A stretch of DNA of 64,000 nucleotides from Orrella dioscoreae (lineage in GTDB: Bacteria; Pseudomonadota; Gammaproteobacteria; Burkholderiales; Burkholderiaceae_B). Positions 52,815 through 63,193 of this stretch are shown here, piece after piece. The stretch is from the NCBI RefSeq assembly GCF_900089455.2, contig NZ_LT907988.1:3472001-3536000 (forward strand). Direction: 5' to 3'. The notes beneath the pieces were generated by a model. That model had not been told where the DNA came from and did not search any database. It saw nothing but the letters and a program-made list of their open reading frames with translations. Each line of letters begins with the position of its first letter. The stretch's first letter is position 1. The position numbers and the translations under genes were made by a program.

Positions 52815-54155
52815 ATGGACATTTCCCCCCTCGCGTTGGCACGCACGCATTTCCTCCTCAGTCTTGGATTCCACATGCTCTTCCTGGCCATCGCCCTGGC
52901 GCTGGCCTGGGTGCTGTTCGGCCTGAAAGTGCGCGCCCGCGTCTCGGGCGACGCCGGGTGGACCGCGGCCTATCGCTTCTGGGTCCGCTTCTTCGCCCTG
53001 GCGTTCGTGCTGGCGCAGGTGTCCGCCCTGCCCCTGCTGTTCCAACTGGGCGGACTATGGCCAGTCATGATGGAGCGGGTCGGCAATGTCATCGGCCCCC
53101 TGCTGGGCTTCGCCGTGGTCACGGTCTTCGTCGTGAAGTCCTGCTTCCTGGGCGTGATGCTGTTCGGCCAGCGCCGCGTGTCCGACCTCGCCCACACGCT
53201 GGCCGTGCTGATGGTCGCCGCGGGCCTGCTGCTGGAGGTCTTCTGGGTCGTGTCCATGATTTCCTGGACCCACACCCCCGCTGGCGCCTTGCTGATGGAC
53301 GGCCGCTATGTCGTGACGGACTGGCGCGCCGCCGTGCTGAACGTCTCGCAGCCCTGGCTGCTGGCCTCGGCCGTGCTCGGCGCGGCGCTGGCCGTCTCCT
53401 TCATGATGATGGGCGTGACCGCCTGGCAGGCGCTGTCCCGCCCGCTCGTGCCCGGCGAGAAGATGGCGTTCCGCTGCGGCCTGTGGCTGGCCTGCATCGC
53501 CCTGGTCCTGCAGGTCGCGGCCGGCGTGGGCACGGCGCGCATGATCGCCGCCGAACAACCCGCCAAGGCCGCTGCCGCCGCCGGTTACTGGCACACCGGC
53601 GAGGTGCCGCGCTGGGTCCTGTTCGGCTGGCCCGACGCGCGCGAGCAGCGCAACCGCGCCGAAGTGGCGCTGGGCAGCCTGTCGCCGCGCTGGCTGGGCG
53701 TCACCGCCGACGGCGAGCCGCAAGGCCTGGACAAGGTCTCCGGCATGCAGCCGCCCGTGCCCGGCGTCTTCTGGTCCTTCCGCATCATGATGGCGGCGGG
53801 CATCCTGATGTGCCTCGTCGCGTTCATCACCCTGCTGCGGCTGCTCCGCCGCCGCCTGGACCCGTCCACGCTGCCGCGCTTCTGGCTGCGCGTGCTGATC
53901 GGCGCGGCGCCGCTGGGCGCGATCGCCTGCGTGGCAGGCTGGATGTTCTCCGAACTGGGACGCCAGCCGTATGCCGTCTACAGCACCGTGACGATGTCCG
54001 AGGTGGTGGGCACGACGCGCGCCAGCATCCTGGGGTGGTCGCTGGCCGGCCACGTCCTGCTCTACGCCGGCTTCCTCCTGGCCTTCTGCCGCATGCTGTT
54101 CCACGCGGCGCGCTACGGCGTGGTGCCGGTGCGCCGTCCGGGAGCACGCGCATGA
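52815..54155 (+). CDS. Divergent cytochrome bd subunit I (CydA-like)
   Basis: The 446-residue membrane protein is a CydA homologue with about nine hydrophobic segments and a short loop region as in cyanide-insensitive oxidases. Kept features are His20 (GFHMLF, the heme b595 ligand position), the heme b558 methionine in FWSFRIM and the SELGRQPY block. By eye, several others are changed: NVSQPWLLASAV has Ser where the b558 histidine is expected, GFAVVTVFVVKS has Ala and Lys for the two glutamates, and QPAKAAAAAG lacks the Q-loop glutamate. It may not be a normal quinol oxidase. It is coupled to the cydB-like gene (ATGA). Confidence 0.8.
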   Translation: MDISPLALARTHFLLSLGFHMLFLAIALALAWVLFGLKVRARVSGDAGWTAAYRFWVRFFALAFVLAQVSALPLLFQLGGLWPVMMERVGNVIGPLLGFAVVTVFVVKSCFLGVMLFGQRRVSDLAHTLAVLMVAAGLLLEVFWVVSMISWTHTPAGALLMDGRYVVTDWRAAVLNVSQPWLLASAVLGAALAVSFMMMGVTAWQALSRPLVPGEKMAFRCGLWLACIALVLQVAAGVGTARMIAAEQPAKAAAAAGYWHTGEVPRWVLFGWPDAREQRNRAEVALGSLSPRWLGVTADGEPQGLDKVSGMQPPVPGVFWSFRIMMAAGILMCLVAFITLLRLLRRRLDPSTLPRFWLRVLIGAAPLGAIACVAGWMFSELGRQPYAVYSTVTMSEVVGTTRASILGWSLAGHVLLYAGFLLAFCRMLFHAARYGVVPVRRPGARA

Positions 54156-55267
54156 GCATGATCGACCTGCTTGCCGCCTCGATGGGCCTGAACGTCGATG
54201 ACCCGACGTTCTGGATGCCGCTGGCCTTCATGGGCATCTTCTTCGCGCTGGTCGTCGCCGGCACGCTGCTCGACGGGATCGACCTGGGCGTGGGCATGCT
54301 GCTGGTGGCCGCGCCCGGCGATCTGCGCAGCCGCATGATGGTGATGCTCAGCCCCTGGCGCGACGCCAACGAATTCTGGCTGCTGCTGGGCGCGGGCCTG
54401 TGCGCGGCGGCCTTCCCCTTCGCCTGGGGCGTGATCGCCGGCGAGCTGGTGCTGCCGCTAGCCTTGCTGGCACTGGGCGCCATGCTGCGCAGCGTGTCCT
54501 TCGAGTTCCGCACTCGCGCCAATGCGGCCATGCGTCCACGCTGGGTCGCCGGCTTCTGGCTGGGCTCGGTGATCACGGCGTTCTCGCACGGCCTGCTGCT
54601 GGGCCGCGTGGCGACCGGCTACCAGCACAGCGTGGCGCATGCCTGGTTCGACGTGTTCGTGGGCCTGTGCACGGTGGCCGCCTACCTGGTGCTGGGCGGC
54701 AGCTGGCTGATCATGCGCGTGGACGGACCGTTGCGGCAGATGGCGGTGAAAGGCGCCCGCCATGCGATCCGCTGGACCGCCGCGGGCATGGTGGCGGTGT
54801 CCGTGGCGCTGGGCCTGGCCAACTCGGGCATTTTCTACAAATGGGGCAATGTGTCCGACCTGACGGTGGCGGTGCCGATGTGGTCGGTGATGCTGTTCTG
54901 CTTCGTGCTGATGGAAGTGCTGCTCGGCCGCCTCGCCCGCCCCGACCAGGTCGCCTGGACCGCCCTGCCCTTCGTGCTGTGCCTGATCCTGTTCGCCCTG
55001 ATGCTGTGCGGCCTGGCCTACAGCCTTTTCCCCTACCTGATCCTGGACAACCTGACGCTCTGGGACGGCGCGGCGGATGTGTCCTCACTGCGGCTCGTGC
55101 TGGCGGCAACGGTGGTCGCTGTGCCAGTGATGCTGGTGTTCAGCCTGCTGGGGTATCGGACGCTGTTCGGCCAGGAAAAGGCGCCTACCGGGGTGGTGCT
55201 GCCTGGGGGGAAGAGTCAGTTGCCGGGGGTGGTGGCTGCTGAAGGTGAGCAGCGTACTGCGGGGTAG
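54152..55267 (+). CDS. Cytochrome bd subunit II (CydB-like)
   Basis: The 371-residue membrane protein has eight or more hydrophobic segments and CydB motifs: LLDGIDLGVGMLL, PWRDANEFWLLLGAG, and MLRSVSFEFRTRA. It is the partner of the CydA-like subunit. The ATG at 54152 overlaps the subunit I stop. No cydX or cydDC gene is nearby. The C-terminal tail is hydrophilic and ends at a repeat element. Confidence 0.85.
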   Translation: MSMIDLLAASMGLNVDDPTFWMPLAFMGIFFALVVAGTLLDGIDLGVGMLLVAAPGDLRSRMMVMLSPWRDANEFWLLLGAGLCAAAFPFAWGVIAGELVLPLALLALGAMLRSVSFEFRTRANAAMRPRWVAGFWLGSVITAFSHGLLLGRVATGYQHSVAHAWFDVFVGLCTVAAYLVLGGSWLIMRVDGPLRQMAVKGARHAIRWTAAGMVAVSVALGLANSGIFYKWGNVSDLTVAVPMWSVMLFCFVLMEVLLGRLARPDQVAWTALPFVLCLILFALMLCGLAYSLFPYLILDNLTLWDGAADVSSLRLVLAATVVAVPVMLVFSLLGYRTLFGQEKAPTGVVLPGGKSQLPGVVAAEGEQRTAG

Positions 55268-55315
55268 GTTGGCGCTGGGGTGACGGTTTGTGCACCGCTA
55301 GGTTGACGGCCTTAG

Positions 55316-55450
55316 ACCGCTAGGTTGACGGCCGCCGAGGGTGGGCGGGACGGCGGGCGCCTTCTGCGGGGGGCGGGGCGCTGTGGGCGCCCCACCACGC
55401 GGCAGGCGACCGACGGCGCGACCACCCTCGGCGGCCGTCAACCTAGCGGT
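55316..55450. repeat. Complete palindromic repeat element
   Basis: The outer arms 55316-55344 and 55422-55450 are perfect 29-base inverted repeats beginning ACCGCTAGGTTGACGGCCGC. Pairing goes on inward with mismatches to the core hairpin GGGGCGC-TGTGG-GCGCCCC at 55375-55393, so the whole 135 bases can fold as one stem. Further ACCGCT-type units stand just upstream (55271-55311). It lies between cydB and minC and could end the cydAB transcript. Confidence 0.85.
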
Positions 55451-55501
55451 GCACAACCCGTTTACACTGCGTCTTTCGAATTGTTAGTGTGACGGTTAGC
55501 C

Positions 55502-56335
55502 TTGGCTGATACCTCTTCCTCCCCCGCCGCGCCCAAACTGGCGTTGGACTTCAAAAGCGCCAATCTCTATGCCGTGCGGGTCGTGCTGCACAGCGACGAC
55601 ACCGATGCCCTGGTGGCCGCGCTGGCCCAGCGCATGGCGGATGCCGGCAGTTTCTTCCAGAACGAGCCCGTCGTGCTGGACGCCAGCCGGCTGGAGACTG
55701 AAATCGACTGGCCGCGCCTGCTGGAGGCCTTGCGAGAGCATGACCTCCCGGCAATCGGCGTCGTTGCTGAAGGCGCGAACCTGGCCGCCGCACGTGCCGC
55801 GGGCCTGACGCCTGTCGAATTGGCGGCGCCAGCCGCCCGTCCCCAGGCGTCTGCCGCTGCCGCCGACAGCGCGCCGGCGACGGCGCTGTCGACCGAGGCC
55901 GCCGCCGTCGTTGCCACGCCTGCGCCAGCCCAGGTCGCGCCCGCGGACTCGCCCGCGCCTGCTGCCGCCCCGGCTCCCGCCGTACAGCCGCAAGCCGCGC
56001 CCGCCGCCATGGTGGTCACCCGCCCCTTGCGCTCAGGCCAACGCGTCTATGCCCGCCACACCGACCTGATCGTGGTCGGCATGGTCAGCCAGGGCGCCGA
56101 GGTCATTGCGGATGGCAACATCCACATCTATGGTCCCTTGCGCGGCAAGGCCATGGCCGGCGCGCGGGGCGATGCCTCGGCGCGCATCTTCACCACGCAG
56201 CTCGACGCCGAACTGCTGGCCATCGCGGGCGTGTACCGCGTCGTGGAAGACCGCCTGCCCGCCACGCTGCACAACCGGCCGGTGGCCATCAGCCTGGATG
56301 GCGAATCCTTGAACATCACGCCGCTCTCGGCCTGA
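55502..56335 (+). CDS. minC: Septum-site inhibitor MinC
   Basis: The 277-residue FtsZ inhibitor has an N-terminal domain ([20 protein letters not shown], residues 1-105), a long Ala/Pro linker (about 108-170) and the C-terminal beta-helix that binds MinD ([42 protein letters not shown]). Translation starts at TTG, since an in-frame stop stands 12 bases upstream and no ATG or GTG fits. An ACACT/AGTGT inverted repeat (55464-55490) lies before it. Confidence 0.95.
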   Translation: MADTSSSPAAPKLALDFKSANLYAVRVVLHSDDTDALVAALAQRMADAGSFFQNEPVVLDASRLETEIDWPRLLEALREHDLPAIGVVAEGANLAAARAAGLTPVELAAPAARPQASAAAADSAPATALSTEAAAVVATPAPAQVAPADSPAPAAAPAPAVQPQAAPAAMVVTRPLRSGQRVYARHTDLIVVGMVSQGAEVIADGNIHIYGPLRGKAMAGARGDASARIFTTQLDAELLAIAGVYRVVEDRLPATLHNRPVAISLDGESLNITPLSA

Positions 56336-56350
56336 GGGCCGTCTGCGGAC

Positions 56351-56380
56351 GCGCCAGCGGGCCGCCGCGGTCGCTGGCGC
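56351..56380 (+). terminator. Hairpin between minC and minD
   Basis: GCGCCAGCG (56351-56359) pairs with CGCTGGCGC (56372-56380) around a GC-rich loop just after the minC stop. There is no T run. It may reduce read-through into minD. Confidence 0.4.
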
Positions 56381-56493
56381 GGGACCTGCCCCACGACGCC
56401 ACGTTTACCTACAACTGGTAATCAGCGTTTACGGGGCATTTTGCTTTACGATACTGCGGTTTAACGAAAACACGGACATAAGGTTTACGCGTC

Positions 56494-57309
56494 ATGACAC
56501 GTATTGTGGTGGTGACTTCCGGCAAGGGCGGCGTGGGCAAGACCACGAGCAGCGCGAGCTTCTCTTCAGGCCTGGCCATGCGCGGTCACAAGACTGCGGT
56601 CATCGACTTCGACGTCGGCCTGCGCAATCTCGATCTCATCATGGGCTGCGAGCGCAGGGTCGTGTATGACTTCGTCAACGTGATCCAGGGCGAGGCCACG
56701 CTCAAGCAGGCGCTCATCAAGGACAAGCAGCTGGACAATCTGTTCATCCTGCCCGCGTCCCAGACGCGCGACAAGGACGCGCTGACGCAGGAAGGCGTCG
56801 GCAAGGTGCTGGAAGACCTGAAGGAAATGGGCTTCGAGTACATCGTCTGCGACTCGCCCGCCGGCATCGAGACGGGCGCCCTGCTGGCCGCCTATTACGC
56901 CGACGACGCGCTCGTGGTCACCAACCCGGAAGTCTCGTCGGTGCGTGACTCCGACCGCATCCTGGGCATCCTGGCCGCCAAGTCGCGCCGCGCCATCGAG
57001 GGCGACGAGCCGGTGAAGGAGTTCCTGCTGCTCACCCGCTACAACCCCAAGCGCGTGGCCGACGGCGAAATGCTGTCGCGCCAGGACATCGAAGACATCC
57101 TGCGCATCAAGCTGATCGGTGTCGTGCCGGAGTCGGAAGACGTGTTGCACGCCTCGAACCAGGGCCTGCCCGCCATCCACCTGAAGGAGACGGACGTGTC
57201 GCAGGCCTACCAGGACGTGGTTGCCCGCTACCTGGGCGAGGACAAGGCCCTGCGCTTCACCGAATACGAAAAACCCGGCCTCCTCAAGCGCCTGTTTGGA
57301 GGAAAGTAA
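56494..57309 (+). CDS. minD: Septum-site ATPase MinD
   Basis: The 271-residue ParA-type ATPase binds the membrane in its ATP form and recruits MinC. The deviant Walker A KGGVGKT is at residues 11-17, followed by VIDFDVGLRNLDLIMG and the CDSPAGIETGA Walker B strand. The C-terminal amphipathic helix GLLKRLFGGK is the membrane anchor. A 158-base gap with repeated GTTTAC strings precedes it. minE follows after 3 bases. Confidence 0.98.
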   Translation: MTRIVVVTSGKGGVGKTTSSASFSSGLAMRGHKTAVIDFDVGLRNLDLIMGCERRVVYDFVNVIQGEATLKQALIKDKQLDNLFILPASQTRDKDALTQEGVGKVLEDLKEMGFEYIVCDSPAGIETGALLAAYYADDALVVTNPEVSSVRDSDRILGILAAKSRRAIEGDEPVKEFLLLTRYNPKRVADGEMLSRQDIEDILRIKLIGVVPESEDVLHASNQGLPAIHLKETDVSQAYQDVVARYLGEDKALRFTEYEKPGLLKRLFGGK

Positions 57310-57312
57310 CTG

Positions 57313-57567
57313 ATGTCTCTCCTGTCTTTCCTGCTCGGACAAAAGAAGCCCTCGGCCAACGTGGCCAAGGAACGCCTGCAGATCATCCTGGCGCACGAGC
57401 GCAACGGCCGGGACGCGCCCAACTACCTGCCACAGTTGCAGCAGGAACTGATCGCGGTGATCTCCAAGTACATCAAGATCAATCCCGAAGACATCAAGGT
57501 CAATGTAGAGCGTCAAGATTCGCTCGACATCCTCGAGGTCAAGATCGAGATGCCGCAACCTGAATGA
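57313..57567 (+). CDS. minE: Min topological specificity factor MinE
   Basis: The 84-residue protein stimulates MinD ATPase and sets the pole-to-pole oscillation. The N-terminal membrane helix [11 protein letters not shown] and the contact helix with [14 protein letters not shown] are conserved, and the C-terminal half dimerises ([23 protein letters not shown]). GGAGG overlaps the minD end and serves as ribosome site. Confidence 0.97.
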   Translation: MSLLSFLLGQKKPSANVAKERLQIILAHERNGRDAPNYLPQLQQELIAVISKYIKINPEDIKVNVERQDSLDILEVKIEMPQPE

Positions 57568-57578
57568 ACATGGGCAAG

Positions 57579-57609
57579 GGCCGCCCCGCGACACGCGGGG
57601 CGGCCTTTT
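57579..57609 (+). terminator. Rho-independent terminator of minDE
   Basis: GGCCGCCCCGCG (57579-57590) and CGCGGGGCGGCC (57594-57605) form a perfect 12-bp stem with loop ACA, followed by TTTT. Confidence 0.85.
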
Positions 57610-57643
57610 CCAGGACGCCTTGCGCGGCCTGGGACAGGACGGC

Positions 57644-57671
57644 AAAAGGCCGGGCGCAAGCCCGGCCTTTT
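57644..57671. terminator. Bidirectional terminator
   Basis: AAAAGGCCGGGC (57644-57655) pairs with GCCCGGCCTTTT (57660-57671) around GCAA. It gives a T tail on both strands. It serves the leftward lipoprotein gene and backs up the minDE terminator. Confidence 0.8.
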
Positions 57672-57717
57672 GTTTTCCATCAAGCGGCACGCGGCGGCTG
57701 ACGCCGCCGCGCCACGG

Positions 57718-57945
57718 TCAGCGGTTCTTGCCGACCTGGTCGCCGATCACGCCACCGATGGCGGCGCCACCGACGGTGCCCAGCACGCCGCCGCCCGTGA
57801 TGACCGCACCGGCCACGCCCCCCAGGCCCGCACCGGTCACGGTGGACTTCTGGCGCGAGCTCATGCTGTCCCAGCTGGAGCAACCGCTCGCCGCCACGGC
57901 AAGCACGGCAATGGCAACGGCCTTGGATGCAGTACGAATGTTCAT
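57718..57945 (-). CDS. Glycine-zipper lipoprotein (OsmB-like)
   Basis: The 75-residue lipoprotein has a signal peptide with lipobox AASGC (MNIRTASKAVAIAVLAVAAS then Cys). The mature part is a glycine zipper: GAGLGGVAGAVITGGGVLGTVGGAAIGGVIGDQVG, as in OsmB-type outer-membrane lipoproteins. GGAGT lies before the ATG at 57945. Such proteins often respond to osmotic or envelope stress. The frame extends upstream but the lipobox fixes the start. Confidence 0.85.
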   Translation of the reverse strand: MNIRTASKAVAIAVLAVAASGCSSWDSMSSRQKSTVTGAGLGGVAGAVITGGGVLGTVGGAAIGGVIGDQVGKNR

Positions 57946-58129
57946 GGTATTTACTCCTTCATCGAGGGTGTTTCTTGTCCCGTTGCCGTACTTTCGCAAA
58001 TGACGGGGTGCGCTGCTGTGAGGTTTACCCAGCAGGTGTGTCAAGACGTTCTGGGCGCGCAAACATCCCTGCCGAGGTGTAAGGGAAACCGTCCCAGCCC
58101 TGACAGGACGTTACGGGCTGTGGTGCGCA

Positions 58130-58690
58130 TCAGACGCCAGGCGCGGCGCGTTCCTTGATCAAGGCCAGCACCGCGGGGAATTGCGGGTGCTCGCAATGGC
58201 CCAACCATTCGAACAAGACCATTTCCGCGGTCACGATGTCCGCCCCCGCCGCCGCGGCCCGGCGCAAGGCAGCCGCCTTGTCGGCCGCATGGCGTGACCC
58301 GACCGCATCCTCCACCATGGCCACGCGCAACCCCTCGGCCAGCAGGCCCAGTACCGTCTGCAACACGCACACATGCGCCTCGGCCCCCGCGACCAGCACG
58401 GTACGGCGCGCGGCGGGCAACCACGCGACAAAGCCCGGCTCACGGGCCGCGGAGAAATGGGTTTTGGGAAAGGTGCGGCGCACGGAAGCGGCCAGCGGCG
58501 CCACCGTGCCGCCCAGCTTGGCGGCCTGGTGTGCGGTGGCCACCACGGGAATGTCCAGCAGTCGGGCCGCGCGCGCCAGGCGGTCGGCCGTGGCCAATTG
58601 TTCAGCCTGCCCGGCAATGGCCGGCATCAGGCGTTCCTGCATGTCCACGATCAGGAACACGCTGTCTTCGGCATCTAGCCAGGCCGGCAT
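58130..58690 (-). CDS. Isochorismatase-family cysteine hydrolase
   Basis: This 186-residue hydrolase has the Asp-Lys-Cys triad: Asp16 in LIVDMQERL, Lys76 in FPKTHFS and Cys108 in AEAHVCVLQT. The length fits the YcaC/nicotinamidase-like branch. The real substrate is not clear. A GGGAGG ribosome site precedes the ATG at 58690. It stands downstream of ettA in the same direction. Confidence 0.88.
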   Translation of the reverse strand: MPAWLDAEDSVFLIVDMQERLMPAIAGQAEQLATADRLARAARLLDIPVVATAHQAAKLGGTVAPLAASVRRTFPKTHFSAAREPGFVAWLPAARRTVLVAGAEAHVCVLQTVLGLLAEGLRVAMVEDAVGSRHAADKAAALRRAAAAGADIVTAEMVLFEWLGHCEHPQFPAVLALIKERAAPGV

Positions 58691-58790
58691 GGCAAACCTC
58701 CCGGGTGGGACGTGCCGGGCGGCAGGAATGCCGCCCGGCGTCTTGCTGCAGGGTCTTGCTGCGCGCGGCAACGCCGCGCGGGACCGCGCC

Positions 58791-60461
<1,671 letters not shown>

Positions 60462-60509
60462 GTCGAAAGTCTCTGCCGAAAGGGATGCAAATCAAACAAA
60501 CATTGTAGG

Positions 60510-61427
60510 TCAGCCGCGCGACGAGGTCGTGACCCGTCGCTCGCGGCCGCGCCATTGCGCCAGCATCACGCCGGCCAAGGTGATGGCCCCGCCTGCCAGG
60601 TGATACCCCGCCACCGGCTCGGCAAGCAGCGTGGCGGCGATGACCACCGTGAAGACGGGCGTGAGGTTGATGAAGATGCTGGCGCGGGCCGGCCCCAGCA
60701 GGCCGACGGCGCGCAGCCAGAGATAGGGCGCGAACAGCGATGGCAGGATGGCGGCATACAGCAGCACCGGCAGGTTCTCGCCCGTGATGGGCGAGATCGG
60801 CGTCAGCAGGAAGGGCGGCAGCTGCAGCAGGATCACCACCAGCACCTGGATATACAGCGAATGCCAGGGCGGGATGGGCAGCGCCCATTTGCGCAGCAGC
60901 ACGCCATAGAGCGCATAGCCCAGCGCGGCCACGAACATCATCAGGTCGCCCCGGTTCACGCCGGTGCTCAGCAGGCTGGCGGGATCGCCGTGGCTGACCA
61001 GGATGGAGATCCCGCCCAGCGACAGCAGCCCGCCCAGCAGCGCCTGCGCGCGCGGCCGCTCACGCAGCACCACCGCGCCCACGCCAATGGTGAGCAGGGG
61101 CACCAGCGCCGTGATGAAGCCCATGTTGGTGGCCGTGGTGCTGGCCGCCGCCAGGTAGGCCAGGCTCTGGAAGATCGCCATGCCCAGCATGGACAGGATC
61201 GCCAGCTTGCCCAGGTGCGGCAGGATGCTGGCGCGGGCGCGCCAGACCGGCCCAAGCAGGAAAGGTGTAAGCGCCGCGCCCGCAATGACCCAACGATAGA
61301 AACCAATTGTGAACGGCGCGATGACGCCCGCCGCCATTTTGGTGACGACCATATTCCCCGACCAGATCAGAACGGCCAGTAAAGGAAAGGCAAAATAGGT
61401 CAAGCGCGGTAATGTGGGGGCGTTCAT
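60510..61427 (-). CDS. EamA-family (DMT) transporter
   Basis: The 305-residue inner-membrane protein has ten hydrophobic segments in two EamA halves: FPLLAVLIWSGNMVVTKMAAGVIAP opens the first and LMMFVAALGYALYGVLLRKW the second. The family mostly exports amino acids or metabolites. The cargo is unknown. It lies upstream of ettA with a 48-base gap. Confidence 0.87.
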   Translation of the reverse strand: MNAPTLPRLTYFAFPLLAVLIWSGNMVVTKMAAGVIAPFTIGFYRWVIAGAALTPFLLGPVWRARASILPHLGKLAILSMLGMAIFQSLAYLAAASTTATNMGFITALVPLLTIGVGAVVLRERPRAQALLGGLLSLGGISILVSHGDPASLLSTGVNRGDLMMFVAALGYALYGVLLRKWALPIPPWHSLYIQVLVVILLQLPPFLLTPISPITGENLPVLLYAAILPSLFAPYLWLRAVGLLGPARASIFINLTPVFTVVIAATLLAEPVAGYHLAGGAITLAGVMLAQWRGRERRVTTSSRG

Positions 61428-61626
61428 GCAAAAAATTGGGGGCAGAGTTATGACGTCACTGACATGCTAACGCCCTGCGCCGCACTTCATCCCTCATGCC
61501 CCCGTGCAACATCCGGACATTGATCCAAGCGCCAGACAGGCGCATGCTGGCGATAGGATGCAGACCTGTAGGCGTCAGTTGTTACATGTATCATGCGCGC
61601 CATCCCGGACTGTCACAGGAATCCCC

Positions 61627-62118
61627 ATGCCCTCCTCTCGCCCCGAGCAACCTTGTCTGTTCACCGCCGACGAACTGTCCATGCTCGCCAAGACCGCGGA
61701 CGCACTGACTGCGTACCTGGGCCAGCCCGTCCTCGCGGAGGTGGGCTTGGCCGACAGCGGCCACGAGTGGGTCGCATTCGGCATCCCCCTGCCCGCCAGC
61801 GCCACGCCCGGCCAGGACGACACGCATATCCAGATGGGCGGCCCGGACGCACGCTGGGTGGGCAACACCGGCGGCCTCACGCCGGGCAAGGAGGCCTATG
61901 ACTGTCGCTTCCTGTGGGCCATCGAACTGTGCCCGGAAGACGGCCGCCGCTACACCAAGCTGGACCAGGACGGCGAGGAAGCCGGCTGGTCGGACGCGCT
62001 GGTCGACCTGCTGCCTTTCGTGCTGAACGACGAAGATCTGCTCCCCGATGACGACGACGATGACGAGGATGTCGAGCCGCCCGTCGTCGTGCATGACGGG
62101 GGGCCGCAACGGCATTGA
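61627..62118 (+). CDS. Hypothetical acidic protein
   Basis: I do not recognise this 163-residue protein. It has no signal peptide or membrane segment. The middle part (YDCRFLWAIELCPEDGRRYTKLDQDGEEAGWSDALVDLLPFVLNDEDLL) looks folded. The C-terminus is a run of aspartates (PDDDDDDEDVEPP). AGGAA lies a few bases before the ATG at 61627, which is preferred over a longer frame starting at 61504. It stands alone between leftward operons. Confidence 0.6.
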   Translation: MPSSRPEQPCLFTADELSMLAKTADALTAYLGQPVLAEVGLADSGHEWVAFGIPLPASATPGQDDTHIQMGGPDARWVGNTGGLTPGKEAYDCRFLWAIELCPEDGRRYTKLDQDGEEAGWSDALVDLLPFVLNDEDLLPDDDDDDEDVEPPVVVHDGGPQRH

Positions 62119-62128
62119 GCCCGGGCGC

Positions 62129-63193
62129 TCAGGCCGGACCCTGCAGCGTTTCCCATCCCAGTTCCACGCCATGGCAGGCCACCACGGCCTCGCCTGCCGG
62201 CAGCGCCTTCGGCGCCTCCACCCGGCAGAGTTCCCGTGCGTGCGGACAGCGGGGATGGAACGTACAGCCCGTCGGCGGATTGAGCGGATTGGGCACTTCG
62301 CCCGCCACCGGCGTACGCGATTTCCCCGTGCCGCGCAGATCGGGAATGGCCGACAGCAGCATGCGGGTGTAGGGATGGCGCGGCTGGCCGAACACCGCGT
62401 CGCGCGGCGCCAGCTCCACCAGCCTGCCCAGGTACATCACCCCCACCCGATCGGCCACGTGATGCACCACCGCCAGGTTGTGCGAAATGAAAAGATAGGT
62501 CAGGCCCAGCTGGCGCTGCAGGTCCTTCATCAGGTTCAGCACCTGCGCCTGCACGGATACGTCCAACGCCGACGTGGGCTCGTCGCAGACCAGCAACTCG
62601 GGATGCGCCGCCAGCGCGCGCGCGATCGAGATGCGCTGGCGCTGCCCACCGGAAAACTGGTGCGGATAGCGCGAGCGGTCCGAGGGGTCCAGGCCCACCT
62701 GGCGCAGCAGCTCGTCCACCCGTGCCCGGCGTTGCGCGGCGTCCATGCGGGTGTGCGTGAGCAGCGGCTCGGCGATGATGCGCTCGACTCGCCAGCGCGG
62801 GTTCTGGCTGGCGTAGGGATCCTGGAAGATCATCTGCAAGCGGCGGCGCAGCGCACGGCCGCCTGGCTCGTTCAGCCTTGATACCGGCTGGCCGTCGATC
62901 AGGACCTCGCCACGGGTCAGGCCATAAAGACCGACCAGCAGCCGCGCCATGGTGGACTTGCCGCAACCGGACTCGCCCACCAGGGCCAGCGTCTCGCCCC
63001 GCTGCAACGTGAAGGACACGCCATCCACCGCGCGCAGCAGGGCGCGGGGTTTGCGGGCCAGCACGCGCTCCAGCCAGGGCGGCGACACGTCGAACCAGCG
63101 TGCGGCGTCGCGTACCTCCACCAGGGGCTGCGTGCCGCCAGCCGCGGCGGCGGGCACGGCCGGCTCGGAAACGGAAGAACGGGTATCGCTCAT
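62129..63193 (-). CDS. Peptide ABC importer ATPase, DppF/OppF type
   Basis: The 354-residue ATPase has Walker A GESGCGKS, the Q-loop [14 protein letters not shown], signature FSGGQRQR, Walker [13 protein letters not shown] and the switch in FISHNLAVV. The C-terminal oligopeptide-importer extension contains the [14 protein letters not shown] cysteine cluster typical of this family. Its start overlaps the partner gene end (ATGA). The operon's permease and binding-protein genes must lie beyond the window edge. Dipeptides, oligopeptides or nickel complexes are possible cargo. Confidence 0.92.
   Translation of the reverse strand: MSDTRSSVSEPAVPAAAAGGTQPLVEVRDAARWFDVSPPWLERVLARKPRALLRAVDGVSFTLQRGETLALVGESGCGKSTMARLLVGLYGLTRGEVLIDGQPVSRLNEPGGRALRRRLQMIFQDPYASQNPRWRVERIIAEPLLTHTRMDAAQRRARVDELLRQVGLDPSDRSRYPHQFSGGQRQRISIARALAAHPELLVCDEPTSALDVSVQAQVLNLMKDLQRQLGLTYLFISHNLAVVHHVADRVGVMYLGRLVELAPRDAVFGQPRHPYTRMLLSAIPDLRGTGKSRTPVAGEVPNPLNPPTGCTFHPRCPHARELCRVEAPKALPAGEAVVACHGVELGWETLQGPA

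Noticed and set aside
52622-55267. An 881-codon frame joining sequence upstream to cydB
   Set aside because: Most of it overlaps cydA in another frame. The CydB family begins at the ATG at 54152, coupled to the cydA stop.
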